From Bacteroides caecigallinarum (GTDB lineage Bacteria > Bacteroidota > Bacteroidia > Bacteroidales > Bacteroidaceae): DNA of 50,478 bases. Shown in pieces: positions 10,001-18,078 of this stretch. The notes below the pieces were generated by a model. It ran no database searches. It was not told where the DNA came from and saw only the letters and a program-made list of their open reading frames with translations. The stretch spans positions 1 to 50,478 of the forward strand of contig NZ_JACJLE010000027.1 in NCBI RefSeq assembly GCF_016901995.1. Direction: 5' to 3'. How positions within the stretch are numbered: position 1 is the stretch's first letter; each line of letters opens with the position of its first letter. Position numbers and translations under genes: made by a program.

Positions 10001-10696
10001 TGAAGCAAACACTTCATCCTTCTTTTCGGATATATAGAACTGATACAGCCATCCTATCAGTTCGCTTTGTCTGTAATCATCTTCTGTAATAAACTCTGTA
10101 TGGTTGAGCATATCCACAAAGCCACCTTCTGCAAGTATATTAACAGGTAGCAGGAGTTCTGTGTAATCGTCCATACTGCCGAAACAAGCAGACAGTATAG
10201 GATTCCGGTGACAGTAATTTATAATAAGCAATGTGAACTGTTCTGTTATCAATGCATCGTTGTCCAACAATTCCATCAGGTAAGCACGGTCTGATTCCGA
10301 CATCGGTGCATAGATACCACGACGTGCATCTGCCACAATACGAGGCAGACGCAGTGATGTGCTTTGATATTCCAAAACCGGTTCGGTAAAACCGTTTTTC
10401 ACTATGATGCGGATAGCTACAAACCTGTTGAACCAGGTATAGGCTGCTTCTTCCTTTACTTCCTTAATTCCTTTCTCTATAATACGCTCTCTCAATGACA
10501 TCCATTTATCGTAAAATGTCATATCAGTAATTACTTTGCCCATAAAGACAATATGGTCTGTTCCCTTAACGGGCATCTTCTCTTCAGCAATATATCCCTG
10601 CTTGTCGAATCCCAACAGTCCCAATTTGTTATCAATACCCTCCAACAAAACCTTTCTGGCTTCCTGGGCAAACTTCTTTATCTGGTTTGTTTCCAT
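7058..10696 (-). CDS. pglX: BREX adenine-specific DNA methyltransferase PglX
   Basis: PglX adds the N6-methyladenine mark that separates host DNA from phage DNA in BREX and is also needed for defence. The 1,212-residue protein has S-adenosylmethionine motif I, DLGCGSGHIL, at 311-320 and the catalytic motif IV, NPPY, at 493-496, the normal order for a gamma-type N6A methyltransferase. Residues about 565-865 are the likely target-recognition region; the DNA coding for it (about 8,100-9,000) is visibly more A+T-rich than the flanks. The C-terminal 250 residues include a coiled-coil stretch near 1,150-1,190. It follows brxC by 9 bases. Length fits type I PglX. The target sequence cannot be read from the protein. 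Confidence 0.95.
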   Translation of the reverse strand: METNQIKKFAQEARKVLLEGIDNKLGLLGFDKQGYIAEEKMPVKGTDHIVFMGKVITDMTFYDKWMSLRERIIEKGIKEVKEEAAYTWFNRFVAIRIIVKNGFTEPVLEYQSTSLRLPRIVADARRGIYAPMSESDRAYLMELLDNDALITEQFTLLIINYCHRNPILSACFGSMDDYTELLLPVNILAEGGFVDMLNHTEFITEDDYRQSELIGWLYQFYISEKKDEVFASFKNKKKAEADDIPAATQIFTPNWIVKYMVQNTVGRIYLDNNPYAMDIKEQMKYLVEPAEPTPAEAVFHYEDIHSLSVADLGCGSGHILNEAFDLLYSIYIEEGYNRRKAIEDIFHFNLLGVDLDTRAKQLAMFALLIKACQKDNSFLDAHCLPRVLDMSVASKVRRLNAKGNVAELLTEFFAGANKKLITETLDALALMEQADNLGSIMKFELSDTTRTAIAMRSSEWKEIGTDNNKIKTLLSAFDIILALTDKYTALVMNPPYMGSGNMNAELSEYVKKNYAIGKSDLATVFVELMPEHLVKNGKYGFIIPPSWMFLSTFEDLRKNIIENNAIDSLLHLSRGVFGADFGASSAVISNTKNPEADGTYFRLIERTFQEFDQKHLQLLFEKTLDNHEFRYYFADYNKEVEDIVYSENGAKIYYPDIQQKNFKKIPGNTIGYWVSTNLINMFSIANTINDFFDVKSGLSTGNNDIFVRFWHEVNLKKECFLYSNEIEDRKMYKWLPYSKGGGVQKWYGNNFLVVNWENEAQAMRESGLAVFRNESYYFNEGITWSGMSSTYVSYRMIPNGFIFDSNKGPMIFPKMHNPSLLYTIGFLNTKVSNLITSILNPTVSTQIGDIIKVPLAIKDSVVHKIEDMANNNISISQQDWDSHETSWDFEENPLLSYINQGIAKGEIGKSYKIESLYNLYTTDWEERFIQLHANEEELNRQFIEIYGLQDELTPDVPLDEVTILQQGEIKVGDNHIEFQPDVVVKQFISYAVGCMMGRYRLDKPGLYIAHPNPTDDEVCTYSYNGRNFTIDDDAIIPLMARDTVFTDNAGERFREFLKVALGEDTLTENLNFIEAALGKDIDTYFVKDFWKDQLSRYQRRPIYWLFASKKGAFQCITYMHRMNPYTVEQIRNKYLLPHIEYLGTRIAEMESRAATLSTKERKDMAKLQKDLEECREYHDRLHLVADKQIDFDLDDGVVVNYAKFGDVVVKLK

Positions 10697-10705
10697 ACAA
10701 TTTTT

Positions 10706-13700
10706 TTACAGAATAATCAATTCTTCACCTTTGGATATGTGATCCATAAGTTGTTGCTTCAATGTCTGCAGATAAGTATCTACATCCTGTTCGCTACAGA
10801 TTTTATGCACAGTACGTGTACTTAATTTTACCTGTCTTACAGGTTTTGTGGCAGGCTGTGAATGCTCTTCCTTTCCCGGAACGGTTTTAGGTTTTGCGGA
10901 TGCAGCCTGTGCCATAATCTTTGCAGCTTCCTGTTCATAGAAGGCAGCAGTATCCAGATTATTCTTCAAGGCAAGGATATTGTCAGGCTGTGATTTCTGT
11001 ATGATGACGGCATCTGCTTGTATTCCATATTGTACCTCATTGTTTTCTGCCAACTTGAAAAGAGTCTCCACAGTCTTTGTATATTCAATCTTTATCTTGC
11101 TACGAAGTTCTTTTTTAAGTTCCTCAAGTTTATAACGAAGTTCATCCCTGAGTCTCTTGTAATACGGCATATTATCTATTGGCCACTCATCTGTAAGAAT
11201 AGTACGTATAGACTGAATGCTTTCATCACATCCGGTCAGCTCACCGAAGTTCAATTCGTTGTCCTTTACGAAGGTTACATACTCTTTGTAGCGGCTTATC
11301 TGGTCATCATAAAACTCCCTCACCTGTTTGCATTTATCCATCTGCTCCAAAGCTGCTATCCTGTCGGATGTTATTCTTTTAAGAAACATCTCTACATCTC
11401 TTATTCCCATCCATTCACTTACCATCTTTTGCCATTTCTCTATTACGACGGCAAAAGGATATGTGCGGATTGAAGAGTAAATATCCGACAAAATAATCTG
11501 CTGTTTTTCAAGAGCATCCTTACATTTGGTATGAATCTCATTTACATCCAGGTCAGGATTTATAGCTTCACTCATACCGAATATGTCCTTCCAACTGCTT
11601 ATAAAGTCGTTTACAATATCCTGTGAAATTTTCTGGGCTGCACGAATCGTAAATTTCTGCTGATCTTTCATCAGATTGTTGGCAATAATCTGTTTCTCCA
11701 CATGAGGATTGTTGTTATATACAAATTCACGGATACGGCGGCGCACCAGCTCATCCAATACATACAGCGTGCATACCTCGTTCCATCCGTATGGAGCTGC
11801 TGCATATCGCAAAACCAAATCTTTCACATTCATTTCCGGGAAACTCCTTGAAAGATAATTGTCAACCTGAAGCTCTGCCTCTGTCATAGGGTACAGTTTG
11901 TAATGTTCCTGACTGACAGGGGAGAGAATGGTGCGTTTCAAATCTTCTGATGAAGATGTGATGCCTTTTACCAAAGAAGCGTATGGATACACATTTCCTA
12001 AATGTTTTTCCATTGCTTTTCTATAACGTTCCTGACCTTTCAATGAACCAAGTTCGGCAGCAGATAAAGTGGAAGAACCGATAACGATTTTACATTTATC
12101 AAACATTTCTCGGAAAGGCTTCTCTATTTTTGAAGTATATAAATCCTTTGCGCGATTTTTGAATTCTTCGTGTGTCTTGCCACGAAGTTCGGTATTAGCC
12201 TTATTGTTTCTCATATAGGTCTGAACCTGACAATACCAGTAGAAATCATTCTTCAACTGTTTCATGTCTTTATACAGGTCTGCCATGAAAAAGGCCATAA
12301 CCTTAGATGTATTGCCGAAAGCATACTGTTCTGCCGTATCACAATCGGCATCCATTACAAACTCAATATTTATATCCGCATTGTTTGTAAGGAAATTCTT
12401 GCCCATAATGCTTGCACCAACAGAAAACTTGCCTGTAAAGTATGATTCCCTCGGCTGGGGATTGATATATGTGCTGAAAATTTCCTTCAGTTCTTCAGCC
12501 ATAGTATTGTTGTCAATAGTCTGGCTCTTGATAAGCTGTGCTACTTCTGTCTCATCTTCACTGTAAAAACAGTATGAAACCGGAACACCTGGTTTTGCCT
12601 CTTCTGTACGGATTATATTATTGTCACACAGATATTCCAGCACCTTTTTAACTTTTTCTTTCAAAGCCAGCTTCTGTGTATCTACATCACTCATAAGCAG
12701 ACAGGTGATATTATCAACTGTAGCCGGGAAAAGCAGCTTGTCTGTCTGCGAAAGATTACATATCATAAACAGGATGTTGACAATACGCTGACCGAAAGCT
12801 TTGTCTTCATAACTGTCTATCATCTTGTTGGCATTATGAATAGCCTTCTGTCCTTTGGCTACCAAAGCTCCTTTGAACATCGGTCCGAAGAACTGATCAA
12901 AAGAAATGAAGTTTCCTACTTCCAGTTCTTTAGTTTGTCTTGCAGTGCTGTGAGTTACCTTTATGATGGAACGTTCATTACCCTTTACTTCTTTCTCTAC
13001 AAAGCCAAGATTTACAAAAGAGTTGAAAACTTGCATAATCAGTCTGAACTGATAAGGGACAAACGGATAGTAGTCAATGAATTCCTCTTTGTTTTCGAAA
13101 GATTTGTATGAGTTCGGAAGCTGGAACTGGGCAGAAATGGCATTACGCTTATGTTCGTAAAGTTTACCTAATTCAATTCCGGCAGTACCGTTTTTATCCA
13201 AAATACGTTTTTGCGTGATAAACTCAGGCTTGGTTCCGGTAAGAGATACTTTTACCTCAAATCGTCCCATGATTTTACCATAATCTTCACTGGTTTCATT
13301 TATCTGGCAACTCTGCAGGATTTCCTGAAGATCTTGCTGGGCAGTTGCTGTAATCCAGACTTTATCATCACAAGTCTCGTGAAGTCGTGTTACGATTTCC
13401 TGTAGCTGGAGCAGCAGTCCTTTACGACTGTCAATGAACTGACTTACTTCATCGACAAGGAAAATGAGTCTGTATTTTTCCTCCTGTTTGTTCAGGTATG
13501 CTTTCAGCTCATTGCAGAATGTCTCCACACTGACATGAGTATCATCTTTGGCTATACGTTCCCTGATAATATCCGTTGACAGTGTAGGAACCAGCTCTTT
13601 TCCTACTTCAAGGATATAATCCAGTTCGTTGATAGCAAGGTCGGCAGCATCAATGCTCCAGTCGAATCCATCTTCCTGCATTCTTTCTTTAAATGCTTCA

Positions 13701-14263
13701 AACTGACCTTTCTCGTCAAGAACCTTTTCAAAATGCTGTGCCAGAGCCAAATTGAATTTATTGTATCCGCGGAATGAATTGAATTCACTCCAGAATACAT
13801 CAAGGAATACCTGCTTTTCATTACCGCGCACATTATGAACTGTACCTATATTAAAAAGTATGGTATCTACTTTTGCAGATTTCAACCACAAGGCTACATC
13901 CCTCATTTCGCTGATAGAAACCTCCGATTTACTTTCCGGCTGTTTTAACGGATCGGCTTCTTCTACTGCCTTTTCAAGTCTTCCCAATGCAAATTCACGG
14001 TATTCCGGATGCATGCAATATCCAAGGTATTTCAGGAAATGTGATTTACCGGAGCCAAAATAACCGTTTATCCAGATACCATTATGACTGAATTTATGAC
14101 TCCGGATAGCTGATAATATTTTAAAAAGTCCGTTTATGATTTCGTCAGTGAATACATACTCTTCTATTTCTGTCTTGACGGTTTTTGCAGAAAAGTCGCT
14201 GGCTGACACAGCAGGATTGACCGGACGCTCTATGTCTTTGAGGTATATATCTTTAAGTTTCAT
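10706..14263 (-). CDS. brxC: BREX protein BrxC (P-loop ATPase)
   Basis: BrxC (PglY-like) is the large ATPase of the BREX core. In this 1,185-residue protein the P-loop INGYFGSGKSHFLKYL gives a Walker A at 67-74, and IFLVDE at 267-272 is Walker B. The remainder is mostly helical, with charged coiled-coil stretches after residue 980 and a low-complexity Ala/Pro/Lys linker near 1,125-1,150 before a short C-terminal domain. The start is 1 base after the brxB stop and the next gene, pglX, begins 9 bases downstream, so translation is tightly coupled. Length agrees with type I BrxC proteins. The fold resembles ORC/Cdc6-type ATPases; which DNA or protein partner it loads is unknown here. Confidence 0.95.
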   Translation of the reverse strand: MKLKDIYLKDIERPVNPAVSASDFSAKTVKTEIEEYVFTDEIINGLFKILSAIRSHKFSHNGIWINGYFGSGKSHFLKYLGYCMHPEYREFALGRLEKAVEEADPLKQPESKSEVSISEMRDVALWLKSAKVDTILFNIGTVHNVRGNEKQVFLDVFWSEFNSFRGYNKFNLALAQHFEKVLDEKGQFEAFKERMQEDGFDWSIDAADLAINELDYILEVGKELVPTLSTDIIRERIAKDDTHVSVETFCNELKAYLNKQEEKYRLIFLVDEVSQFIDSRKGLLLQLQEIVTRLHETCDDKVWITATAQQDLQEILQSCQINETSEDYGKIMGRFEVKVSLTGTKPEFITQKRILDKNGTAGIELGKLYEHKRNAISAQFQLPNSYKSFENKEEFIDYYPFVPYQFRLIMQVFNSFVNLGFVEKEVKGNERSIIKVTHSTARQTKELEVGNFISFDQFFGPMFKGALVAKGQKAIHNANKMIDSYEDKAFGQRIVNILFMICNLSQTDKLLFPATVDNITCLLMSDVDTQKLALKEKVKKVLEYLCDNNIIRTEEAKPGVPVSYCFYSEDETEVAQLIKSQTIDNNTMAEELKEIFSTYINPQPRESYFTGKFSVGASIMGKNFLTNNADINIEFVMDADCDTAEQYAFGNTSKVMAFFMADLYKDMKQLKNDFYWYCQVQTYMRNNKANTELRGKTHEEFKNRAKDLYTSKIEKPFREMFDKCKIVIGSSTLSAAELGSLKGQERYRKAMEKHLGNVYPYASLVKGITSSSEDLKRTILSPVSQEHYKLYPMTEAELQVDNYLSRSFPEMNVKDLVLRYAAAPYGWNEVCTLYVLDELVRRRIREFVYNNNPHVEKQIIANNLMKDQQKFTIRAAQKISQDIVNDFISSWKDIFGMSEAINPDLDVNEIHTKCKDALEKQQIILSDIYSSIRTYPFAVVIEKWQKMVSEWMGIRDVEMFLKRITSDRIAALEQMDKCKQVREFYDDQISRYKEYVTFVKDNELNFGELTGCDESIQSIRTILTDEWPIDNMPYYKRLRDELRYKLEELKKELRSKIKIEYTKTVETLFKLAENNEVQYGIQADAVIIQKSQPDNILALKNNLDTAAFYEQEAAKIMAQAASAKPKTVPGKEEHSQPATKPVRQVKLSTRTVHKICSEQDVDTYLQTLKQQLMDHISKGEELIIL

Positions 14264-14264
14264 A

Positions 14265-14876
14265 TTAGTCGTTGATTAATAAAATGGCACGGTATGTATG
14301 TTCATCATCTATTCTGTTGAACAGGCGGAAAGTATTTCCTTCTTTTTCACCCGGATAAAACACTATGATTTTATACTTGTTGCTCTTGTTGTACTGTTCA
14401 TAACTGGCAAGAAGGCTGCTGGTACGCATATATGGATACATTGAGCCTATACCATATAAAAAAACGTATGGACGCAGTTTGTCGTCCTTAATGGAAATAT
14501 GTTCCATTATCCGGTTATGCAGATACTCGTAGAACTGTGGAGAATTTGCTTTATTAGTTAAAGTTCTCGTAACAGCTTCATGGTCTGTCTCATCCTTTTC
14601 GAGCATATATTTCAGATAGGAGGGATGTTTCTTTCCAAAAGACTGATTGTCGAGAAATATGCAAAACTCCTTGAATAAATCAATTTTCAAAACATCTACA
14701 TAATTTACAGGACGCAATAATTGAACTTTGAATTCTTCAATCCGGCATCGCATTTTATATTCATCTTCTGGAGGATACTGAAAGATATAGAAATTATAGA
14801 AAATATCATTTTCAGTATTCTTGAAGTCTTCGCTGCACAGAAGATTATATAATTCAGGAATAGTCATACTCTTCAT
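14265..14876 (-). CDS. brxB: BREX protein BrxB (DUF1788)
   Basis: This 203-residue protein is BrxB (DUF1788), a small core component of type I BREX of unknown biochemical role. The features that fit the family are its size, the C-terminal stretch with VFYPGEKEGNTFRLFNRI, and its place between brxA and brxC. Its ATG overlaps the brxA stop in an ATGA arrangement (14,873-14,876), and brxC follows after 1 base, so it is translationally coupled on both sides. A second in-frame Met at codon 4 is an alternative start. No catalytic motif is visible. Confidence 0.92.
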   Translation of the reverse strand: MKSMTIPELYNLLCSEDFKNTENDIFYNFYIFQYPPEDEYKMRCRIEEFKVQLLRPVNYVDVLKIDLFKEFCIFLDNQSFGKKHPSYLKYMLEKDETDHEAVTRTLTNKANSPQFYEYLHNRIMEHISIKDDKLRPYVFLYGIGSMYPYMRTSSLLASYEQYNKSNKYKIIVFYPGEKEGNTFRLFNRIDDEHTYRAILLIND

Positions 14877-15520
14877 AATGCAACTTGTTTTATACGGTTG
14901 ATTTCATATTGCTGAAGCAGGCAAGCATCCAAGAACCACGCTTCACCAAGTTTCAGATAAAAAGCAAATTCTTCATCACCCAAATATATAGGAGAGAGAG
15001 TTCCTGACTTGTCTTTTATAAAACCGGTTTTCTTTAGAAAAGACAAAAAAGAAATGGCGATTTTTTCTTTTGTTATTTCGCTCCAACCGCACACAAACTC
15101 ATCATTAGCGGCAATCTCGTTAATCTCTACCAAGACATCCTGCTTTGTTATACTTTGATGTACCGAATTCCATTTCTTTAAAACAAGATTCAGATGTAAA
15201 TCATAAAACAACTTGTAGCATTTCAGATTTACAAAATACATGGCTACTATCTTAGCTTCTTTTGAAAATCCCTTATAAGACTCCCAAAAGTGCATTGGTA
15301 CTGCCTTATATCTTTTTACAAATTCGGCTACAGCTCTTTTTCTGGTCTGTTCTGTTCGCATCATTAAATAATTATTCTCTATAATCTCTTGCTTTAACAA
15401 TGCTTCTGAATCATCAGACATTAATAGCGGCAACACATTTGTCATTTCCTCCCACATAAATCCGCAACCGGTCATAGCTGCAGAATACGGACTGTTTATT
15501 TTATTGCTCATATCCTTCAT
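14873..15520 (-). CDS. brxA: BREX protein BrxA (DUF1819)
   Basis: This 215-residue protein is the first gene of the cassette and matches BrxA (DUF1819), a small, mostly helical DNA-binding protein of type I BREX. The N-terminal NSPYSAAMTGCGFMWEE segment and the length are typical. The start at 15,520 gives MKDMSNK; a second ATG at 15,511, preceded by AAGGA, is an equally good start. The stop overlaps the brxB ATG by 4 bases. A Bacteroidota -7 box lies about 70 bases upstream on the same strand (15,590-15,597), which suggests the whole cassette is read from here. Confidence 0.92.
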   Translation of the reverse strand: MKDMSNKINSPYSAAMTGCGFMWEEMTNVLPLLMSDDSEALLKQEIIENNYLMMRTEQTRKRAVAEFVKRYKAVPMHFWESYKGFSKEAKIVAMYFVNLKCYKLFYDLHLNLVLKKWNSVHQSITKQDVLVEINEIAANDEFVCGWSEITKEKIAISFLSFLKKTGFIKDKSGTLSPIYLGDEEFAFYLKLGEAWFLDACLLQQYEINRIKQVAL

Positions 15521-15589
15521 TCATTATAACCGGCAAACTTTTATTCTATTTAAATCAGACATCTCTATTAAATTTTATTACTTTGAATG

Positions 15590-15597
15590 CAAAAATA
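15590..15597 (-). promoter_or_regulatory. Candidate -7 box for the BREX operon
   Basis: Read on the minus strand this is TATTTTTG, a match to the Bacteroidota -7 consensus TAnnTTTG. It lies about 70 bases upstream of the brxA ATG in A+T-rich DNA. No good -33 TTTG is seen at the expected 19-21 base distance, so the call rests on position and the -7 box alone. Confidence 0.4.
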
Positions 15598-15736
15598 TTA
15601 ATTATATTTTATTTCTCATTATTGTTTCGTTCAAATACTTACTCAGTATGACTATTTTTACCACATCCTGACATCCTCACTATCATAAAAAACCGAATAC
15701 GGACAAATACAGCCTGCGAAAATAATAACTTATCCG

Positions 15737-15744
15737 TAAGTTTG
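15737..15744 (+). promoter_or_regulatory. Candidate -7 box for the HU-like gene
   Basis: TAAGTTTG matches TAnnTTTG. Transcription would start near 15,751, placing the whole palindrome array inside a leader of about 160 bases. The box is half inside the inverted repeat AACTTA-TCCG-TAAGTT. The -33 element is poor (CCTG at 15,713-15,716, spacing 20). Confidence 0.4.
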
Positions 15745-15775
15745 GCTGTTTCGAAAAATTTAAGCATCTTTACCT

Positions 15776-15863
15776 CCACACGGCCGTGTCGAGTGCTCCA
15801 CACGGGCGTGTGCAGCTCTCCACACGAGCGTGTTGAGATCTTGACACGAACGTGTGGAGACAG
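15776..15863. repeat. Four tandem 22-base units, each with a 12-base palindrome ACACGNNCGTGT
   Basis: Four contiguous units occupy 15,776-15,797, 15,798-15,819, 15,820-15,841 and 15,842-15,863. The core is ACACGGCCGTGT in unit 1 (a perfect palindrome), then ACACGGGCGTGT, ACACGAGCGTGT and ACACGAACGTGT: the five-base arms never vary while the two central bases and the spacers (GAGTGCT, GCAGCTC and so on) do. The 22-base period is close to two helical turns, so all four cores face one side of the DNA. Invariant arms with drifting spacers point to selected binding sites. The array is G+C-rich in an A+T-rich gap, 48 bases before the HU-like ATG. Confidence 0.9.
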
Positions 15864-15911
15864 ACGAATAATGACGTCTGGAAATGTGAAACAAAACAAA
15901 GTTTTTAAATT

Positions 15912-16514
15912 ATGGAAATAGAATATGATTTATATGAGAATCCCGGCAATGAGGGAAACGGCAGTCAAAAACTGCATGCCAAGGTGGTGACTAAGGACGT
16001 CATTACAACAAAAAATATTCGTGAGTATATCACAATGAAGTGTACCGCTACACCTGCCGATGTGGTTGCGGTGCTGACAGCCCTAAGCGACGAACTGTAT
16101 AATGCTTTGAGCGACGGCTATTCAGTACATATTGACGGGCTGGGGTATTTCAGTCTGAGTCTTGGATGTAATTCTGAAGTCGGTTTGGAAAATAAGGCTG
16201 ATGTTGATGTATGGGTGAGGGGAATAAAATTTGTTCCCGAAAAGGAACTTCTGGAAAAATTTGAAACAGCGAACTTACAGAGAGTGACAGACAAGTCGCG
16301 ACACTCGGAGAAAATGACTGATGAGGAAGTGATGAAAAGACTGCAAGGCTATTTTGCCGAAAATGAATATATGCAGCGTAAGGATTTTGAGAAACTGACG
16401 GGATTCAATCTGTCAAAATCGTCGAGGTATATAAAACTTCTGGTGGACAGCGGGGTGTTGAAGAACATTGCTTCGAAATTCCATCCTGTCTATATCTTGG
16501 CAGGAAAGGAGTGA
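15912..16514 (+). CDS. HU-related DNA-binding protein with C-terminal winged-helix-like domain
   Basis: This 200-residue protein belongs to the Bacteroidetes HU-like group (HU-HIG type). Residues 1-125 carry the HU-like fold, with YEN(P) near the start, the segment VVAVLTALSDEL and the beta-hairpin region HIDGLGYFSLSLG. Residues 130-200 add a second domain, with a helix-turn-helix pattern (RKDFEKLTGFNLSKSSRYI) and a final beta strand, like a winged helix. Such proteins are inferred to bind DNA as architectural factors or regulators. The gene stands alone on its strand, divergent from BREX and convergent with the PL6 gene (22-base gap). The four-palindrome array in its leader suggests autoregulation or control by another dimeric protein. 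Confidence 0.85.
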   Translation: MEIEYDLYENPGNEGNGSQKLHAKVVTKDVITTKNIREYITMKCTATPADVVAVLTALSDELYNALSDGYSVHIDGLGYFSLSLGCNSEVGLENKADVDVWVRGIKFVPEKELLEKFETANLQRVTDKSRHSEKMTDEEVMKRLQGYFAENEYMQRKDFEKLTGFNLSKSSRYIKLLVDSGVLKNIASKFHPVYILAGKE

Positions 16515-16536
16515 CCGTGTCCACCAGAACTGTATT

Positions 16537-17997
16537 TTACTGTGCGAAGATGCCCGTTTCGGCATAATTGCCCGGGTATTCGTCACACCATGAAGGACCT
16601 GTAATCTTTTTGTTCAGAGGTTTGTCCTGAAGAGGAGTGGAGAGTACCTTTACGAAATCCATGTCTATTCCTTCGATAGATGTGTATGGAAGAATTCTTG
16701 TTAACTCTTCTGCGGTGATGCCTTTTGGTGCTGTACCGTTCTCCCAGCCTTTTATGCCCGTAACATCTATGCCTGAACACACATTGCCTTCCCATTTCTG
16801 ATTGGCTGAGTTGCCTTTTTCTTCGTACCAGATAGACTTTGTCTTGTTGTGGGAAGATATATAATTGTTGACAAATGTTATGTCGTGAGGCAATTCTGCT
16901 GCATCTCCAAAGGCTTTCAGACGTCTGTCATACATAGGCGCAAGGTTGAATGCTGTTCCTTGTACAGCTATAAAAGTATTGCTCACTACCACCATATCGT
17001 ATGCCAGAGCGTGTTCGCTTGCTTTCGGTCCGCAGTTGAAATATATACCTGCGTATCCTCTGTCTTTCATCGTTTTAGGAAGATAAAAGAAGTTATTGCC
17101 TATAATGTGGTTACTGCCCCAGATGTACATGCCGCCATAACCGTACATTTCGTCTGATCCTATGAATATGTTGTTCAGGGCAACCTGCTTGTCGCCATGA
17201 CGGAAATTAAGTGTTCCGCGACAGTTGATGAATGTGTTGGCGAAATATACATTCTCCATAGATTTGCTTGTCACAATCTCGGCTTCAGAGTCTTGTCTTT
17301 CAAACAGGTTGTGGTCTATCAGACATCTTCCGTAGTCTTTGCGCCAGTAGCCTACTCTGATGCCGCCTCCGGCATTGCCTTTCTTTGGGGGATTGGAGAA
17401 ATAGCAATAGCTGATGCGGTGATACATCGGTTTTCCAGGTTCTCCTTCAAGGGTTTTCTTTCTGGTGTTATTAAGATTTATAACCTGATCCTGGGTCGTT
17501 TTGCCTACAAATGCACAGTGGTGTATATGGCAATATTGAGGTACATGACCTGTTTCGTCGAGATTGGTAGATATATATGATGAGTTTGCGTTATCGAAAT
17601 CGTAGAACAGGCAGTCTGACACTTCGCAATGGTCGGCATAAATGCTTACTATACCAGGGCCGTGAGTTTTCCATTCGCTAGGATTTCTGCTGCCGTCCTT
17701 GAAATACAATCCCGACAGGTGGATGTAATCTCCGCGGAGTTCGATTGCTGAATTGCCGGAGATATATGCTTTGCCCGGGTTCTGGGCTTTTATGGTTATC
17801 ATCTTGTCGCCTGTTCCGTCTGCAGTTACCGTAAGACGTAGGTCTCTGTATGTTCCGTCGGTCAATAGAATAGTATCGCCGGGTTTTACTGTTGCCGCAG
17901 CATTTACGAGGTCTTGCGTTGTGCCTACTGTAATGTTTTCAGCCATGACACAGGTGGCAAAGGCCAGTGATGGAAGAATTGATAATATGCGTTTCAT
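16537..17997 (-). CDS. Polysaccharide lyase family 6, chondroitinase B-like
   Basis: This is a 486-residue secreted lyase with a signal peptide (about residues 1-19, ending CVMA). The body is a right-handed parallel beta helix. The PL6 active site is visible: E238 and E240 in DSEAEI (metal ligands), K245 in SKS and R266 in LNFRHG. These four are offset by exactly five from the E243/E245/K250/R271 of Pedobacter chondroitinase B, which cleaves dermatan sulfate. PL6 also includes alginate lyases; the neighbouring GH88 and sulfatase favour a sulfated glycosaminoglycan. It follows the sulfatase gene by 81 bases with a stem-loop between, so it may be read by partial read-through. Product is periplasmic or surface-exposed. 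Confidence 0.88.
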   Translation of the reverse strand: MKRILSILPSLAFATCVMAENITVGTTQDLVNAAATVKPGDTILLTDGTYRDLRLTVTADGTGDKMITIKAQNPGKAYISGNSAIELRGDYIHLSGLYFKDGSRNPSEWKTHGPGIVSIYADHCEVSDCLFYDFDNANSSYISTNLDETGHVPQYCHIHHCAFVGKTTQDQVINLNNTRKKTLEGEPGKPMYHRISYCYFSNPPKKGNAGGGIRVGYWRKDYGRCLIDHNLFERQDSEAEIVTSKSMENVYFANTFINCRGTLNFRHGDKQVALNNIFIGSDEMYGYGGMYIWGSNHIIGNNFFYLPKTMKDRGYAGIYFNCGPKASEHALAYDMVVVSNTFIAVQGTAFNLAPMYDRRLKAFGDAAELPHDITFVNNYISSHNKTKSIWYEEKGNSANQKWEGNVCSGIDVTGIKGWENGTAPKGITAEELTRILPYTSIEGIDMDFVKVLSTPLQDKPLNKKITGPSWCDEYPGNYAETGIFAQ

Positions 17998-18028
17998 TTT
18001 AAATTTATTATGAGAAATGATAAAAATA

Positions 18029-18067
18029 TCCGACTGCTTTATAATCAGAATGATTAAGGCAGCCGGA
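18029..18067 (-). terminator. Stem-loop after the sulfatase gene
   Basis: Arms at 18,029-18,040 and 18,056-18,067 pair with one A-C mismatch and one G-U pair; on the minus strand the stem is followed by ATTTTTAT. It sits between the sulfatase stop and the PL6 start, so it may be a partial terminator or mRNA stabiliser within the gene set. Confidence 0.65.
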
Positions 18068-18078
18068 CATAATAGGTA

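Larger units (their letters stand above)
15521..15911. other. Divergent intergenic region between brxA and the HU-like gene
   Basis: This 391-base stretch has no convincing gene. Its left 140 bases are A+T-rich and hold the candidate BREX promoter. Its centre holds an inverted repeat AACTTA-TCCG-TAAGTT (15,727-15,742) overlapping a -7 box for the HU-like gene. Its right part holds the four-unit palindrome array (15,776-15,863). An open frame on the minus strand (15,639-15,899) runs through the array and is rejected as a gene. Confidence 0.7.

Noticed and set aside
1..15520. BREX region as part of a prophage or transposon
   Set aside because: No integrase, transposase or phage structural gene and no flanking direct repeats are seen in the window.
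15776..15863. Tandem repeats as a CRISPR array
   Set aside because: The repeats are contiguous, 22 bases long and palindromic, without unique spacers of 25-40 bases, and there are no cas genes.
15639..15899. 86-codon open frame on the minus strand across the palindrome array
   Set aside because: Its protein merely reads through the tandem repeats, it has no start signal, and it overlaps the control region of the HU-like gene.
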